Shown piece by piece: positions 24,222 to 31,980 of a DNA stretch of 38,405 nucleotides. A program made the translations under genes and the position numbers. The notes under the pieces were generated by a model. It saw nothing but the letters and a program-made list of their open reading frames with translations. It searched no databases and was not told the DNA's origin. Origin of the DNA: an uncultured Coriobacteriaceae bacterium (GTDB lineage: Bacteria; Actinomycetota; Coriobacteriia; Coriobacteriales; Atopobiaceae); assembly GCA_902793195.1 (NCBI GenBank), contig CADBCS010000004.1, forward strand, positions 1-38,405, read 5' to 3'. Positions within the stretch are counted from its first letter, which is position 1. Every line of letters begins with the position of its first letter.

Positions 24222-25250
24222 ATGGCCCTGGTTGGCAAACCTTCTCAGATGACGGTGTTCGACGCGCTGTGCTCGATAGCCGCAGCAGACGGCAGGGGCG
24301 AAGCGCTGTTTGGGAACAGCTTCGGCATAGCAAGGGACGCCTACGAGCGCACGCTCATAGGCGATGGCTATCCCGCGGCATTCATTGAGTTTCCCCTCCT
24401 CGGATCGCCGGGGTTTGATTTGCTCTCGATTCACAGCACCGTGCGGCCTGGGTTTTGCTTCGCGCCGGGTGCTGGCTTCGGTTACCAGGCGATGCTCGAC
24501 TGGTTCTCGGGCATCTGTGATAGCGGCGTCAATGCGAGCTGCGGCATCGAGCTCGACACGTCGGTTGGCGAAACCGAGCGGGCGGGCGTTTATCTGCAGT
24601 ACCGCAGTCACACCGACCTGATCGCACCGTTCCTGGCATCCATTGGCGAGGAAGCCCGGACGGAAAGCTTCCTGGCCGTGGCCGATCGCATGCCCGAGGG
24701 CTGGCCGCCAGCCTATGTTGGGCTCTTCCCCGGACGGGCGGGCACGCCGCTGCGCATCGGCGGCTACCTGGGAGACGCCATGCAGAAGGCGTGCGCCGAC
24801 GACCCTGCGCTTCTTGCCGCCCAGTTCGACCAAATCGGCTTTTCCGCCTATGACGACGAGATGCTCTCGAAATGCAGCGCGCTCCTGTCGCTCGCACCGT
24901 CCGTCGACTTCCAATTCGACGTCATGCCCGACGGGACCCTGAGCGACGTGTTCGGATTGTCGCTTTCGTTCAATGAGACGAGCCCTCGCGAAGCCCGCGC
25001 CTGCATGGAGAGCGGCTTCGGTGCCCAAATATACAGAACCCTGAAGGAATGGGGACTGGCAGACGAGCGCTGGAGGCTCATCGCCGGCGCTGCGTTCGCT
25101 CGCCATGTGCCGTTTGAGCGAGAAGACAGATCCCAGGGCAGATTTGCCCTCTGCTGCAAGCTCAACTACGCAAAGGTAAAGTTTGCCGGTGCCGTGGCGC
25201 AACCGGCGAAGTTCTACCTGATGATGACTGCTGGTGAGGTGCAGGCATAA
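24222..25250 (+). CDS. Unrecognised protein next to the Nif11 precursor
   Basis: This 342-residue protein starts at ATG 24222, 78 bp after the precursor gene and in the same direction, with no terminator between. No signal peptide or membrane helix is visible. It has many alternating hydrophobic strands (VDFQFDVMPDGTLSDVFGLS, and near the end KLNYAKVKFAGAVAQPAKFY) and the motif EWGLADERWRLIAGAAFAR. I cannot place it in a family. Its position suggests a role in maturing or handling the Nif11 peptide. The strand-rich pattern would be compatible with an ABBA-type peptide prenyltransferase, but this is a guess that needs structure prediction. Confidence 0.8.
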   Translation: MALVGKPSQMTVFDALCSIAAADGRGEALFGNSFGIARDAYERTLIGDGYPAAFIEFPLLGSPGFDLLSIHSTVRPGFCFAPGAGFGYQAMLDWFSGICDSGVNASCGIELDTSVGETERAGVYLQYRSHTDLIAPFLASIGEEARTESFLAVADRMPEGWPPAYVGLFPGRAGTPLRIGGYLGDAMQKACADDPALLAAQFDQIGFSAYDDEMLSKCSALLSLAPSVDFQFDVMPDGTLSDVFGLSLSFNETSPREARACMESGFGAQIYRTLKEWGLADERWRLIAGAAFARHVPFEREDRSQGRFALCCKLNYAKVKFAGAVAQPAKFYLMMTAGEVQA

Positions 25251-25490
25251 GCGCCGACGCGATGACGTACTCCGCTCTTCGGGCGGCCAATGCAGCCGAC
25301 GGCGGACCGGGAGACCGGCCCCGCACGGTGAAAGCCCGCGCGTCCACCGCGGCCAACACACGTGTCCTTCCGCACCTTTCCCGCCTCAGGGGTCGGCTGC
25401 GGAACGGAACAGGGTTCCCTTGCCCCACGCGCGAGCGAGCCGAGCCGTGCGTGCTACACTGGTGGGGACGAGAGGCGAGGGAGGCCGCGC

Positions 25491-27111
25491 ATGGCACGCA
25501 CCATCAGCATAGGGGCGCAGGGGTTCGAGGGGATCCGCGCGCACGGGGACTTCTACGTCGACAAGACCGGCTTCGTGCGGGACTGGTGGCGGGCGAGGGA
25601 CCAGGTCACCCTCGTCTGCCGGCCGAGGCGCTTCGGCAAGACGCTCAACCTGGACACCGTCCGCTGCTTCCTCTCGCTCGAGCTCGCCGGGCGCGGCGAG
25701 GAGCTCTTCGGCGGGCTGGAGGTGTGGGCGGACCCCGCCATGAGGGCGCTGCAGGGCACGGTGCCGGTGGTGGCGCTGAGCTTCGCGCGGGTGAAGCAGG
25801 GCGACTTCGAGGCGATGCGGGCGCGCGTCAACGCGATCATGGTCGCGGCGGTGCAGTCGCACGGCTACCTGCGCGGCTGGGATGGGCTTACCGACGCGGA
25901 CCGGGACGCGCTCGCGCGGGTGACCGCGGACATGTCTCCCACCACGTGCGCCGACGTGCCCAACCTGCTCTGCAGGCTCCTGGAGGCGTACCACGGGACG
26001 AAGCCGGTGGTGCTGCTCGACGAGTACGACGCGCCGATGGAGGTCGCCTGGACGGGGGGCTACTGGAACGAGGCCTCCGGCTTCATGCGCGACCTCATGA
26101 ACTCCACCTTCAAGACGAACCCGTCGCTCGGGCGCGGCCTCATCACCGGGGTGACGCGCGTCAGCCGCGAGTCGATCTTCTCCGACCTCAACAACCTCGT
26201 GGTGGTCACCGCCTCGACGCCGATCTACCAGACCTGCTTCGGCTTCACGCAGGCCGAGGTGGACGCGGCGCTCGAGGAGTATGGCCTCTCCCCGAAGCGA
26301 GACGCCGTGCGCGACTGGTACGATGGCTTCACGTTCGGCGGGGTCGGGCACGTCTACAACCCGTGGTCGGTCACCCAGTACCTGCAGTTCGCCGAGTTCC
26401 GGGCCTGGTGGGCGAACACCTCGGGCAACGGCCTGGTCTCCGAGGTCGTGCGACGCGGGGACCGGCGGCTCAAGGCCGACTTCGAGCACCTGCTCTCAGG
26501 TGGCGAGGTGGCCAAGGTCATCGACGAGCAGGTGGTCTTCTCCGAGCTCCACACACGCCCCGACGCAGTGTGGGCGCTGCTGCTGGCCGCCGGCTACGTT
26601 ACGAGCCCCGGTCCCGTGCCCGAGTTCGTGGCCACCACCCCGCGCCGGCTGCGCCTCACCAACAAGGAGGTGTGCATCAGCTTCGACCGCATGGTGGAGG
26701 GCTGGTTCGGCGAGGCCGAGGCCGACTACGGGGAGTTCGCCGACGCCATGCTCGCCGGCGACGCCGAGGCCATGGGAGACTACCTCGGGGAGGTCGTCCT
26801 CGCCTGCGCGTCGTCGTTCGACTCCGCCACGCGGCCCTCCGAGCGCTCCGAGCCCGAGCGCTTCTACCACGGCCTGGTGCTGGGGCTGCTCGTGAGCGGA
26901 CGGCGCGGCCGGCTCCGACCCCGCCGTGGTGATGGAGTTCAAGGTCTTCAACCCGCGCTGCGAGCAGACGCTCGAGGACACCGTCGCCAGCGCGCACAGG
27001 CAGATCGAGGAGAAGCGCTACGTCGACGGCCTCGTCGAGCGCGGCATCGAACCCGGGCGCATCCGTACCTACGGCATCGCCTTCCGCGGCAAGGAGGTGC
27101 TCGTCGGCTAG
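25491..27111 (+). pseudogene. AAA-ATPase-like / PD-(D/E)XK nuclease protein with internal deletion
   Basis: From ATG 25491 (GGGAGG upstream) the protein follows the AAA-ATPase_like family: FYVDKTGFVRDWW, the P-loop CRPRRFGKT, VVLLDEYDAPM as Walker B, and the DUF1703 nuclease region from about residue 400. Near 26900 the reading frame breaks. The first frame ends its homology at LVLGLLVSG; the rest, GSDPAVVMEFKVFNPR to the stop at 27111, is in another frame. The stretch that normally carries the SNRESGxGRYDV-type catalytic Asp is missing. A deletion of several tens of bases is the simplest cause. The nuclease is probably dead. Confidence 0.8.
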
Positions 27112-27152
27112 CGCCCGAGAAAAGGGACCAAACCCCTTTTCCCATGGGCGCG
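27111..27152 (+). terminator. Hairpin after the AAA-ATPase-like pseudogene
   Basis: CGCCC-GAG-AAAAGGG-ACCAAAC-CCCTTTT-CCCAT-GGGCG can pair in two consecutive stems. There is no long T-tract behind it, so termination is probable but not certain. Confidence 0.4.
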
Positions 27153-27289
27153 TCCCGAAGGCCGTGCAGGCAAGGGTGGGGTCAACTGTGCAGATTGGGG
27201 CGCCCTTACCTGCGGCATCGCCGCAAAGGCAGGTAGACGGCATACCCTCGCCAATCGTCACGACGCCGGAGCTGTTCGTGCCCCCATGC

Positions 27290-27676
27290 CTACGGGGCGA
27301 GGCGCGAGATGGGAATCGCATAGACGCCGTCGCTTCGGCGATAGGCGTAACCGGATGCGGTGATGACGGCAAGGAACGCCATTCTGACAACCGATTCGTC
27401 CACCTTGGAGGTCAGCTTGAGCAGGGACGTGGCACCTTCGTCAACCGCGCGTGGGTTCGTCTTTACCTCAAAGGCTCCCCAGTTGCCGGCATCGGGAGCC
27501 CGCGCTCCCCTCAATCGGCTGGCAGGCCCTCGCTTGGCAGCTCGATGCTCACCTCCGGAACGATCAGCTGCTCCTCGGGCATCGGCAAAAACCTCAACGC
27601 GTACAGCGGCAGCGTAACGAACCCCTTTCCGCACCCGACGTTCGCACCGAGAACTACACGGCAGGGTGCACACCAT
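27290..27676 (-). pseudogene. Duplicated DUF4143 C-terminal tail and an adjacent gene scrap
   Basis: On the minus strand the last ~62 codons (WGAFEVKTNPRAVDEGATSL to PISRLAP) match the C-terminus of the ATPase at 20874-22133 almost residue by residue. The upstream part of the frame has no ATPase homology. In another frame of the same strand, 27511-27681 reads PWCAPCRVVLGANVGCGKGF and TLPLYALRFLPMPEEQLIVP up to a stop. That looks like the C-terminal end of an unrelated, unrecognised gene joined to the DUF4143 tail. Both pieces lack starts. Confidence 0.7.
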
Positions 27677-27773
27677 GGTTCTTACTCAGCGTTGGGATAT
27701 CTGCGCGCGCCGACAATCGGGGCTTCCTTCCTTTTCCGCCCCCCGATGGGCATGTTTTCTCTTCTTGTTCTCG

Positions 27774-27812
27774 TATAATCTTTCCAAGTGAAAGACCACT
27801 TCGTCCTGGAGG
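27774..27812 (+). promoter_or_regulatory. -10 box and ribosome binding site of the phosphorylase gene
   Basis: A consensus TATAAT lies at 27774-27779, 43 bp before the ATG, without a clear -35. GGAGG at 27808-27812 is 9 bases before the ATG at 27822. Confidence 0.5.
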
Positions 27813-27821
27813 AATGCACCC

Positions 27822-28745
27822 ATGAGGAAAACCTTGTCTGTCGTTGTCGCCTGCGCTGTAACGGCTCTGGCCGTGTTGCTTGGCGGATGTGTGGCCGCCA
27901 CCACGCAAGCATCCGTCGCACAAAGCTACGACGAGCGTCTCGCGGAGTGCAAGAGGCAGATTGAGGCCAAGACCGATTTCAAGCCGCAGGTCGTGGTCGT
28001 CCTCGGGACCGGCCTGGGCGACTTTGTGAACTCGCTCGACGTGAAACAGACCATTCCCTACAAGGACATCAAGGGTTGGCCGGAGTCGACTGCGCCCGAC
28101 CATGCCGGCAACCTCGTGTTCGCGGAGTACAAAGGTCTCAAGCTCGCCGTCATGCAGGGAAGGCTGCATGGCTACGAGGGGTACTCCGAGCAGGAGGTGG
28201 TCCTGCCGCTGTGCGTTCTCCACCTGCTCGGCGCAGACACGGCGATTCTCTCCAACGCATCCGGATCGCTCAACCCCGACTTCAAGGTGGGCGAGTTCGT
28301 ATGCGTGGAGGACCAGATCTCGTCCTTCGTCCCCTCTCCTCTGATCGGCAAGAACAACGAGGAGCTGGGGGGCAGGTTCGTTCCCATGACGGACGCGTTC
28401 GACAAGGACATGCGGAACACGGTGCTCAAGATTGGCAAGCAGAATGACATTCCCGTGCACAGCGGCGTATACATCCAAGTGACCGGGCCTCAGTTCGAGA
28501 CTCCCGCCGAGATCAGGATGTATCGGTCCCTCGGCGCCGACACGATCGCGATGAGCATGGCCGACGAGGTCCTCGCGGCGCGTCACATGGGCATGAAGGT
28601 CTGCGCCATCAACTGCATCTCCAACATGGCCGCCGGCATGGAGGAGGACGGCTTTACCGATGACGACGTCAATGAGGTCATGAAGAGCGCGTCAGAGGAT
28701 TTCCAGACGCTGGCGTGTGGTCTACTCGACACGCTGGGACGCTGA
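27822..28745 (+). CDS. Purine nucleoside phosphorylase with a lipoprotein signal
   Basis: The enzyme domain (about 45-307) matches trimeric purine nucleoside phosphorylases: VVLGTGLGDF (phosphate loop), VMQGRLHGYEGYSEQE, SNASGSLNPDFKVGEF, and TGPQFETPAEIRMYRSLGAD followed by AMSMADEVLAARHMGM. It would split inosine or guanosine with phosphate into base and ribose-1-phosphate. Unusually, the first 23 residues are a lipoprotein signal, MRKTLSVVVACAVTALAVLL followed by GGC, with Cys23 as the lipidation site. The protein would thus sit on the outer face of the membrane. The ATG has a good binding site, and no later in-frame ATG before the enzyme domain would give a cytoplasmic form. Confidence 0.9.
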   Translation: MRKTLSVVVACAVTALAVLLGGCVAATTQASVAQSYDERLAECKRQIEAKTDFKPQVVVVLGTGLGDFVNSLDVKQTIPYKDIKGWPESTAPDHAGNLVFAEYKGLKLAVMQGRLHGYEGYSEQEVVLPLCVLHLLGADTAILSNASGSLNPDFKVGEFVCVEDQISSFVPSPLIGKNNEELGGRFVPMTDAFDKDMRNTVLKIGKQNDIPVHSGVYIQVTGPQFETPAEIRMYRSLGADTIAMSMADEVLAARHMGMKVCAINCISNMAAGMEEDGFTDDDVNEVMKSASEDFQTLACGLLDTLGR

Positions 28746-28820
28746 GCTCACGCGAGGGACGCTCCGGCCCAAGGCCGCTAGTTCGTGCGTGTCGACTATG
28801 CCTGGTGACGATGCCCAGCG

Positions 28821-28849
28821 TTGACATCGCGTGGTACGAGCGCTGTGGT
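28821..28849 (+). promoter_or_regulatory. Weak promoter candidate for the restriction-locus remnant
   Basis: A consensus TTGACA at 28821-28826 is followed after 17 bp by TGTGGT, a poor -10. TAGAAT at 28860-28865 is a better -10 but 33 bp away. Confidence 0.3.
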
Positions 28850-28905
28850 GCGCGCATGATAGAATGGCTGCGTATAGCTACTAGGACGCCGAAGAGAGTC
28901 ACGCC

Positions 28906-29079
28906 ATGGCCGACGAGCCAAGACGGCATGCACATCCGAACCGCGCGGTCGTGCAGGTGGCGATGACCAAGGCGCAGAAAAAGCGATACACGCGCATCGC
29001 TGGGGAGCATGGCATACGGCTCTCGCAGACGGTGCGCCAAGCGCTCGACCTTTGCATCAAACAGATGGGTTGGGAGTGA
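28906..29079 (+). CDS. Small ribbon-helix-helix-like protein
   Basis: This 57-residue basic protein starts at ATG 28906 after GAAGAGAG. Its second half (VQVAMTKAQKKRYTRIAGEH, then GIRLSQTVRQALDLCI) has the strand-helix-helix pattern of MetJ/Arc-type DNA-binding proteins. Its stop overlaps the GTG start candidate of the hsdM remnant (GTGA). It probably was the regulator of the restriction operon. The fold is inferred from pattern only. Confidence 0.6.
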   Translation: MADEPRRHAHPNRAVVQVAMTKAQKKRYTRIAGEHGIRLSQTVRQALDLCIKQMGWE

Positions 29080-29225
29080 TTGACGTGGCGGAATTGACAC
29101 GAGAGCAACAGCGCGAGCAGCTTCATAGGACGATATGGGGCATCGCGAACGAGGTACGGGGCAGCATCGACGCCTGGGACTTCAAGCAATACGTCCTTGG
29201 CATGCTGTTCTGGGAGAGCGAGCTT
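29076..29225 (+). pseudogene. hsdM: Type I restriction methyltransferase HsdM, N-terminal stub
   Basis: The frame from GTG 29076 (or GTG 29085, after GGGAG) reads ELTREQQREQLHRTIWGIAN and then EVRGSIDAWDFKQYVLGMLF. This is the typical first ~45 residues of HsdM. Homology stops at about 29212, and Fic sequence begins in another frame at 29222. The rest of hsdM and all of hsdS are absent. Confidence 0.8.
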
Positions 29226-30010
29226 TTACCTTCTCGCCCGTGCAACTGCAGGCGATACACCGCCGCCTCTTTGACCAGCTACTTCCGCACGCAGGCAAGT
29301 ATCGAACCTACAACATTACAAAGAAGGAATGGGTCCTCAAGGGCGATACGGTTTACTACGCCTCGTACGACAGCATCGAGGATACCCTGCGCTACGACTT
29401 CGCGCAAGAGCAGGAATTCGACTACTCAGGACTATCGACGATTGACGTGGCCCGCCATATTGCGCGCCTCGTCTCTGGCGTGTGGCAGATCCACCCCTTT
29501 GGCGAGGGCAACACGCGCACAACGGCGGTGTTCGCCATCAAGTACTTGCGCACGATGGGCTACGAGGTTAACAACGACCCGTACAGGGGCCATTCCTGGT
29601 ACTTTCGAAACGCGCTCGTGCGCGCCAACTACGAGGACGTGTCGCGAGGCGTTGCGCCTACGACGGTCTATTTGGAGCGCTTCTTCCAGAATCAGCTTTG
29701 CGGCACGCAACACGAGCTAAAGAACCGCTACCTGCATCTGGACTGGCCGCAACGAGAAACCCAGCAAGTCACCCAGCAGGATACCGACCAAGTCACCGAC
29801 CAAGTCACCGACCAAGTGAGGACGCTTCTTGCGGCATTGGGCGACGCGGAACTTTCCGCAAAGGAGCTCATGAATCGGTTGGGCTTGTCGCATAGACCCA
29901 CATTCCGGCAAAACTACCTCAATCCCGCACTTGCCGCCGGTCTTATCGAGCGCACCATACCCGACAAGCCTACCAGCAGGCTGCAACGGTACAGGAGGGC
30001 AAGACGATGA
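29222..30010 (+). pseudogene. fic: Fic-domain AMPylase, N-terminally truncated
   Basis: The frame reads FTFSPVQLQAIHRRLFDQLL, KYRTYNITKKEWVLKGDTVY, the catalytic motif HPFGEGNTRTTAVF and the family-typical WYFRNALVRANY. A C-terminal winged helix follows a QVTDQV repeat (12-bp DNA units at about 29785-29818). Fic proteins of this type have about 110 more residues at the N-terminus. Here that part is replaced by the hsdM stub in a different frame. An in-frame ATG at 29135 (AGGA 5 bases upstream) could give a protein whose first ~29 residues are frame-shifted hsdM sequence. The AMPylation motif is intact, so activity cannot be excluded. Confidence 0.8.
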
Positions 30011-30024
30011 CGAGAAACCCTTGA
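29951..30024 (+). repeat. Duplicated fic-end/hsdR-start sequence, left copy
   Basis: From CGCACCATACCCGACAAGCC through GGTACAGGAGG and ATGACGAGAAACCC this stretch is a diverged copy of 31906-31980. There the same order leads into the start of the hsdR remnant. Here the start continues for only five codons (M-T-R-N-P) before TGA. The AlbA_2 gene lies between the copies. Confidence 0.75.
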
Positions 30025-30126
30025 CCTATCAAAGGGAAACCCCCTTTGATAGGTCGCCACTTTTTGGCCAGCCCGTGAACAGTAACGCGTTTGCCTTGAC
30101 GCGCGCAGTCAACCACACTCGCTCCC

Positions 30127-30178
30127 TCACTCAGTCTCTCACTCATGATATAGTCATCCTGAGTGAGAGACTGAGTGA
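30127..30178 (+). promoter_or_regulatory. Operator/promoter of the second AlbA_2 gene
   Basis: TCACTCA-GTCTC-TCACTCA is followed by a 14-bp spacer and TGAGTGA-GAGAC-TGAGTGA: a perfect inverted repeat with 19-bp arms. The spacer contains TGATATAGT (30146-30154), an extended -10 box. The layout (two tandem half-sites per side, 14-bp centre with the -10) parallels the site at 17133-17177 despite a different sequence. Confidence 0.7.
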
Positions 30179-30194
30179 GCATGGAGTGTGGATC

Positions 30195-31733
30195 GTGACG
30201 GACAAGGAGTTGGCAAGCATAGTCGACCGATTGCGCCGACAGAAATCCGACGATGCCCAAACGGAGGCAAAGGCCTGCGCGGGTGGACTCTCGACCGATG
30301 TCTGGGAGAGCGTGTCGGCCTTTGGCAACACGCGCGGCGGACTCCTCATTCTGGGGCTTGATGAAAACGCGAAGTTCACGCCCGCAAAGGGCTTTGAGCT
30401 TGACAAAGTGCGCAACGCCTTCGTGGAGGGGATGGGCGATGGTGCCGCCCACAGCACCAAGATGACCAACATTCCAAGCTACGAGATGGAACGCGTGTTC
30501 TCTGAGGGAAAACAGCTCCTTTGCATCACCATCCACGAGCTCGCGCCGGGCGAAAAGCCAGCGTTTGTCACGCGCAAGGGCAAGGTCGGCGGCTCGTACA
30601 AGCGCATTGACGACAAGGACATACGCCTTTCGGCCAACGAGGTGTACGAGCTGTCAACCCTCCTGCAATACGTCCAGTCCGACAGGACCGCGGTGCCGGA
30701 GGCCTCTGCAGACGACCTCTCTCCCGACCTTCTCGAGCGCTTTGTCGAGGACAAACGCCTGCGAGGCTCCCGAGCCCTCCGTGGTGCCACGGACCGCACA
30801 ACGCAACTCAAACGACTCAATGTACTCGACGGGTCAGGGGCGGTTCGCCTGGCGGGGCTTCTGGTGTTTGGGAACTACCCGCAGCAGTTCTTCCCCAAAC
30901 TGCTAATCGACGTCGCGGCATTTCCCACCGAGCACAAGTCCGAACCAGGTGAGGCACGATTCCTGGACAGGACGCTGTGCGAGGGTACCGTCGGAGAGAT
31001 GCTCGACGACGCGATGCACTCCATAGCGAAGAACCTCCGGACCATCTCGTACGTCGAAGGGCCGGGCAGGCGGGACGAGCTGGAGATACCCGAAGTCGTT
31101 TTGCGCGAGGCGCTGGCAAACGCCTTGGTCCATCGCGAGTACGCCCCCCAGTTTCTTGGCCAGGCCATCTCCGTCGAGATATTCCCCGACCGCGTGGAAA
31201 TCCTGAATCCTGGCGGGCTCTGGGGCGGAAAGACCACCAGCACGCTGGCCGACGGCACGTCGCGCTGTCGCAACGACATCCTCATGAGGCTCGTCTCTTC
31301 ACTTCCCTCGCAGCGCGGATCCTTCTCTGGCTCTCCGGCCGAAGGACAGGGCTCGGGCATACCGCTCATGATGCGAGAGATGGAGGAGCGCGGCATAGAC
31401 CAGCCGCTCTTCGAGGTCGGATTTGATTACTTCAAAGTCGTACTCACACGAGGGGGAGGCACGAATCCGCCCAAGTCGCATGGCAGCGATTCTGGCAAGG
31501 GCCCGGCGAAGCAGGGCCACACGCGAAGGTCCCCACAAGAGACGCGAGAGGCAATCGTGAGGGTCTTCGACACCGACGCCAACCTCGAGTTGAGCATGCG
31601 CGATTTGGCTGACCGGCTTGGCACCTCGCACAGCGTCATGCGCGAGCGACTCAAGGAGCTGGTGGCCGCTGGGACCCTCGAGCCAACAGCCCCTCCCACG
31701 AGCACGAACCGAAAGTACCGGCTGAAGGCCTAG
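30195..31733 (+). CDS. AlbA_2 / HATPase / winged-helix regulator within the hsd locus
   Basis: GTG 30195, 8 bases after GGAG (30183-30186), gives a 512-residue protein; the open frame extends further upstream through the operator. The AlbA_2 domain (about 20-150) has SVSAFGNTRGGLLILGLDE and KVGGSYKRIDDKD. The HATPase_c_4-like part follows (PEVVLREALANALVHREYAP, EILNPGGLWGG, GQGSGIPLMMREME). A C-terminal winged helix ends the protein (LELSMRDLADRLGTSHSVMR). Genes of this type often accompany type I restriction systems. The gene is enclosed by inverted copies of its operator and by a direct duplication of the fic-hsdR junction, so it probably inserted there as a unit. Confidence 0.85.
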   Translation: MTDKELASIVDRLRRQKSDDAQTEAKACAGGLSTDVWESVSAFGNTRGGLLILGLDENAKFTPAKGFELDKVRNAFVEGMGDGAAHSTKMTNIPSYEMERVFSEGKQLLCITIHELAPGEKPAFVTRKGKVGGSYKRIDDKDIRLSANEVYELSTLLQYVQSDRTAVPEASADDLSPDLLERFVEDKRLRGSRALRGATDRTTQLKRLNVLDGSGAVRLAGLLVFGNYPQQFFPKLLIDVAAFPTEHKSEPGEARFLDRTLCEGTVGEMLDDAMHSIAKNLRTISYVEGPGRRDELEIPEVVLREALANALVHREYAPQFLGQAISVEIFPDRVEILNPGGLWGGKTTSTLADGTSRCRNDILMRLVSSLPSQRGSFSGSPAEGQGSGIPLMMREMEERGIDQPLFEVGFDYFKVVLTRGGGTNPPKSHGSDSGKGPAKQGHTRRSPQETREAIVRVFDTDANLELSMRDLADRLGTSHSVMRERLKELVAAGTLEPTAPPTSTNRKYRLKA

Positions 31734-31762
31734 ACTTCTTGATTACGTGCCCTAGCGAGAGG

Positions 31763-31814
31763 TCACTCAGTTTCTCACTCAGGATGACTGTATCATGAGT
31801 GAGAAACTGAGTGA
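31763..31814 (-). promoter_or_regulatory. Second operator copy, inverted, downstream of the AlbA_2 gene
   Basis: TCACTCA-GTTTC-TCACTCA, a 14-bp spacer, TGAGTGA-GAAAC-TGAGTGA. The spacer is the reverse complement of the upstream one with one change, so this copy is inverted. On the minus strand it contains TGATACAGT, an extended -10 that would fire back into the 3' end of the AlbA_2 gene. Confidence 0.7.
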
Positions 31815-31905
31815 GCACGAAAACCACTGTTCCACGGACACCGTCATAGCAGTCGCTAACAGGGGTAATATTAATCGTTGCATCATGCGTCGCGGCACGA
31901 ACTGA

Positions 31906-31980
31906 CGCACCATCCCAAACAAGCCTAGGCAGGCTGCAACGGTACAGGAGGACCCGGCGCAATGACAGATAACCCCTCTG
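31906..31980 (+). repeat. Duplicated fic-end/hsdR-start sequence, right copy
   Basis: The sequence repeats 29951-30024, including an exact 23-base match that carries the GGAGG binding site, and leads into the hsdR remnant start ATGACAGATAACCCC. Before it lies no fic gene, only its last few codons as a relic. Confidence 0.75.

Noticed and set aside
25262..26932. Open frames of 556 codons (+) and 367 codons (-) over the AAA-ATPase-like gene
   Set aside because: Both are Arg/Ala/Gly-rich and lack any family motif, whereas the third frame carries the P-loop and Walker B of a known family.
29785..29820. Short direct repeats suggestive of a CRISPR or minisatellite array
   Set aside because: They are 12-bp coding repeats (QVTD) in the linker of the Fic protein, with no spacers.
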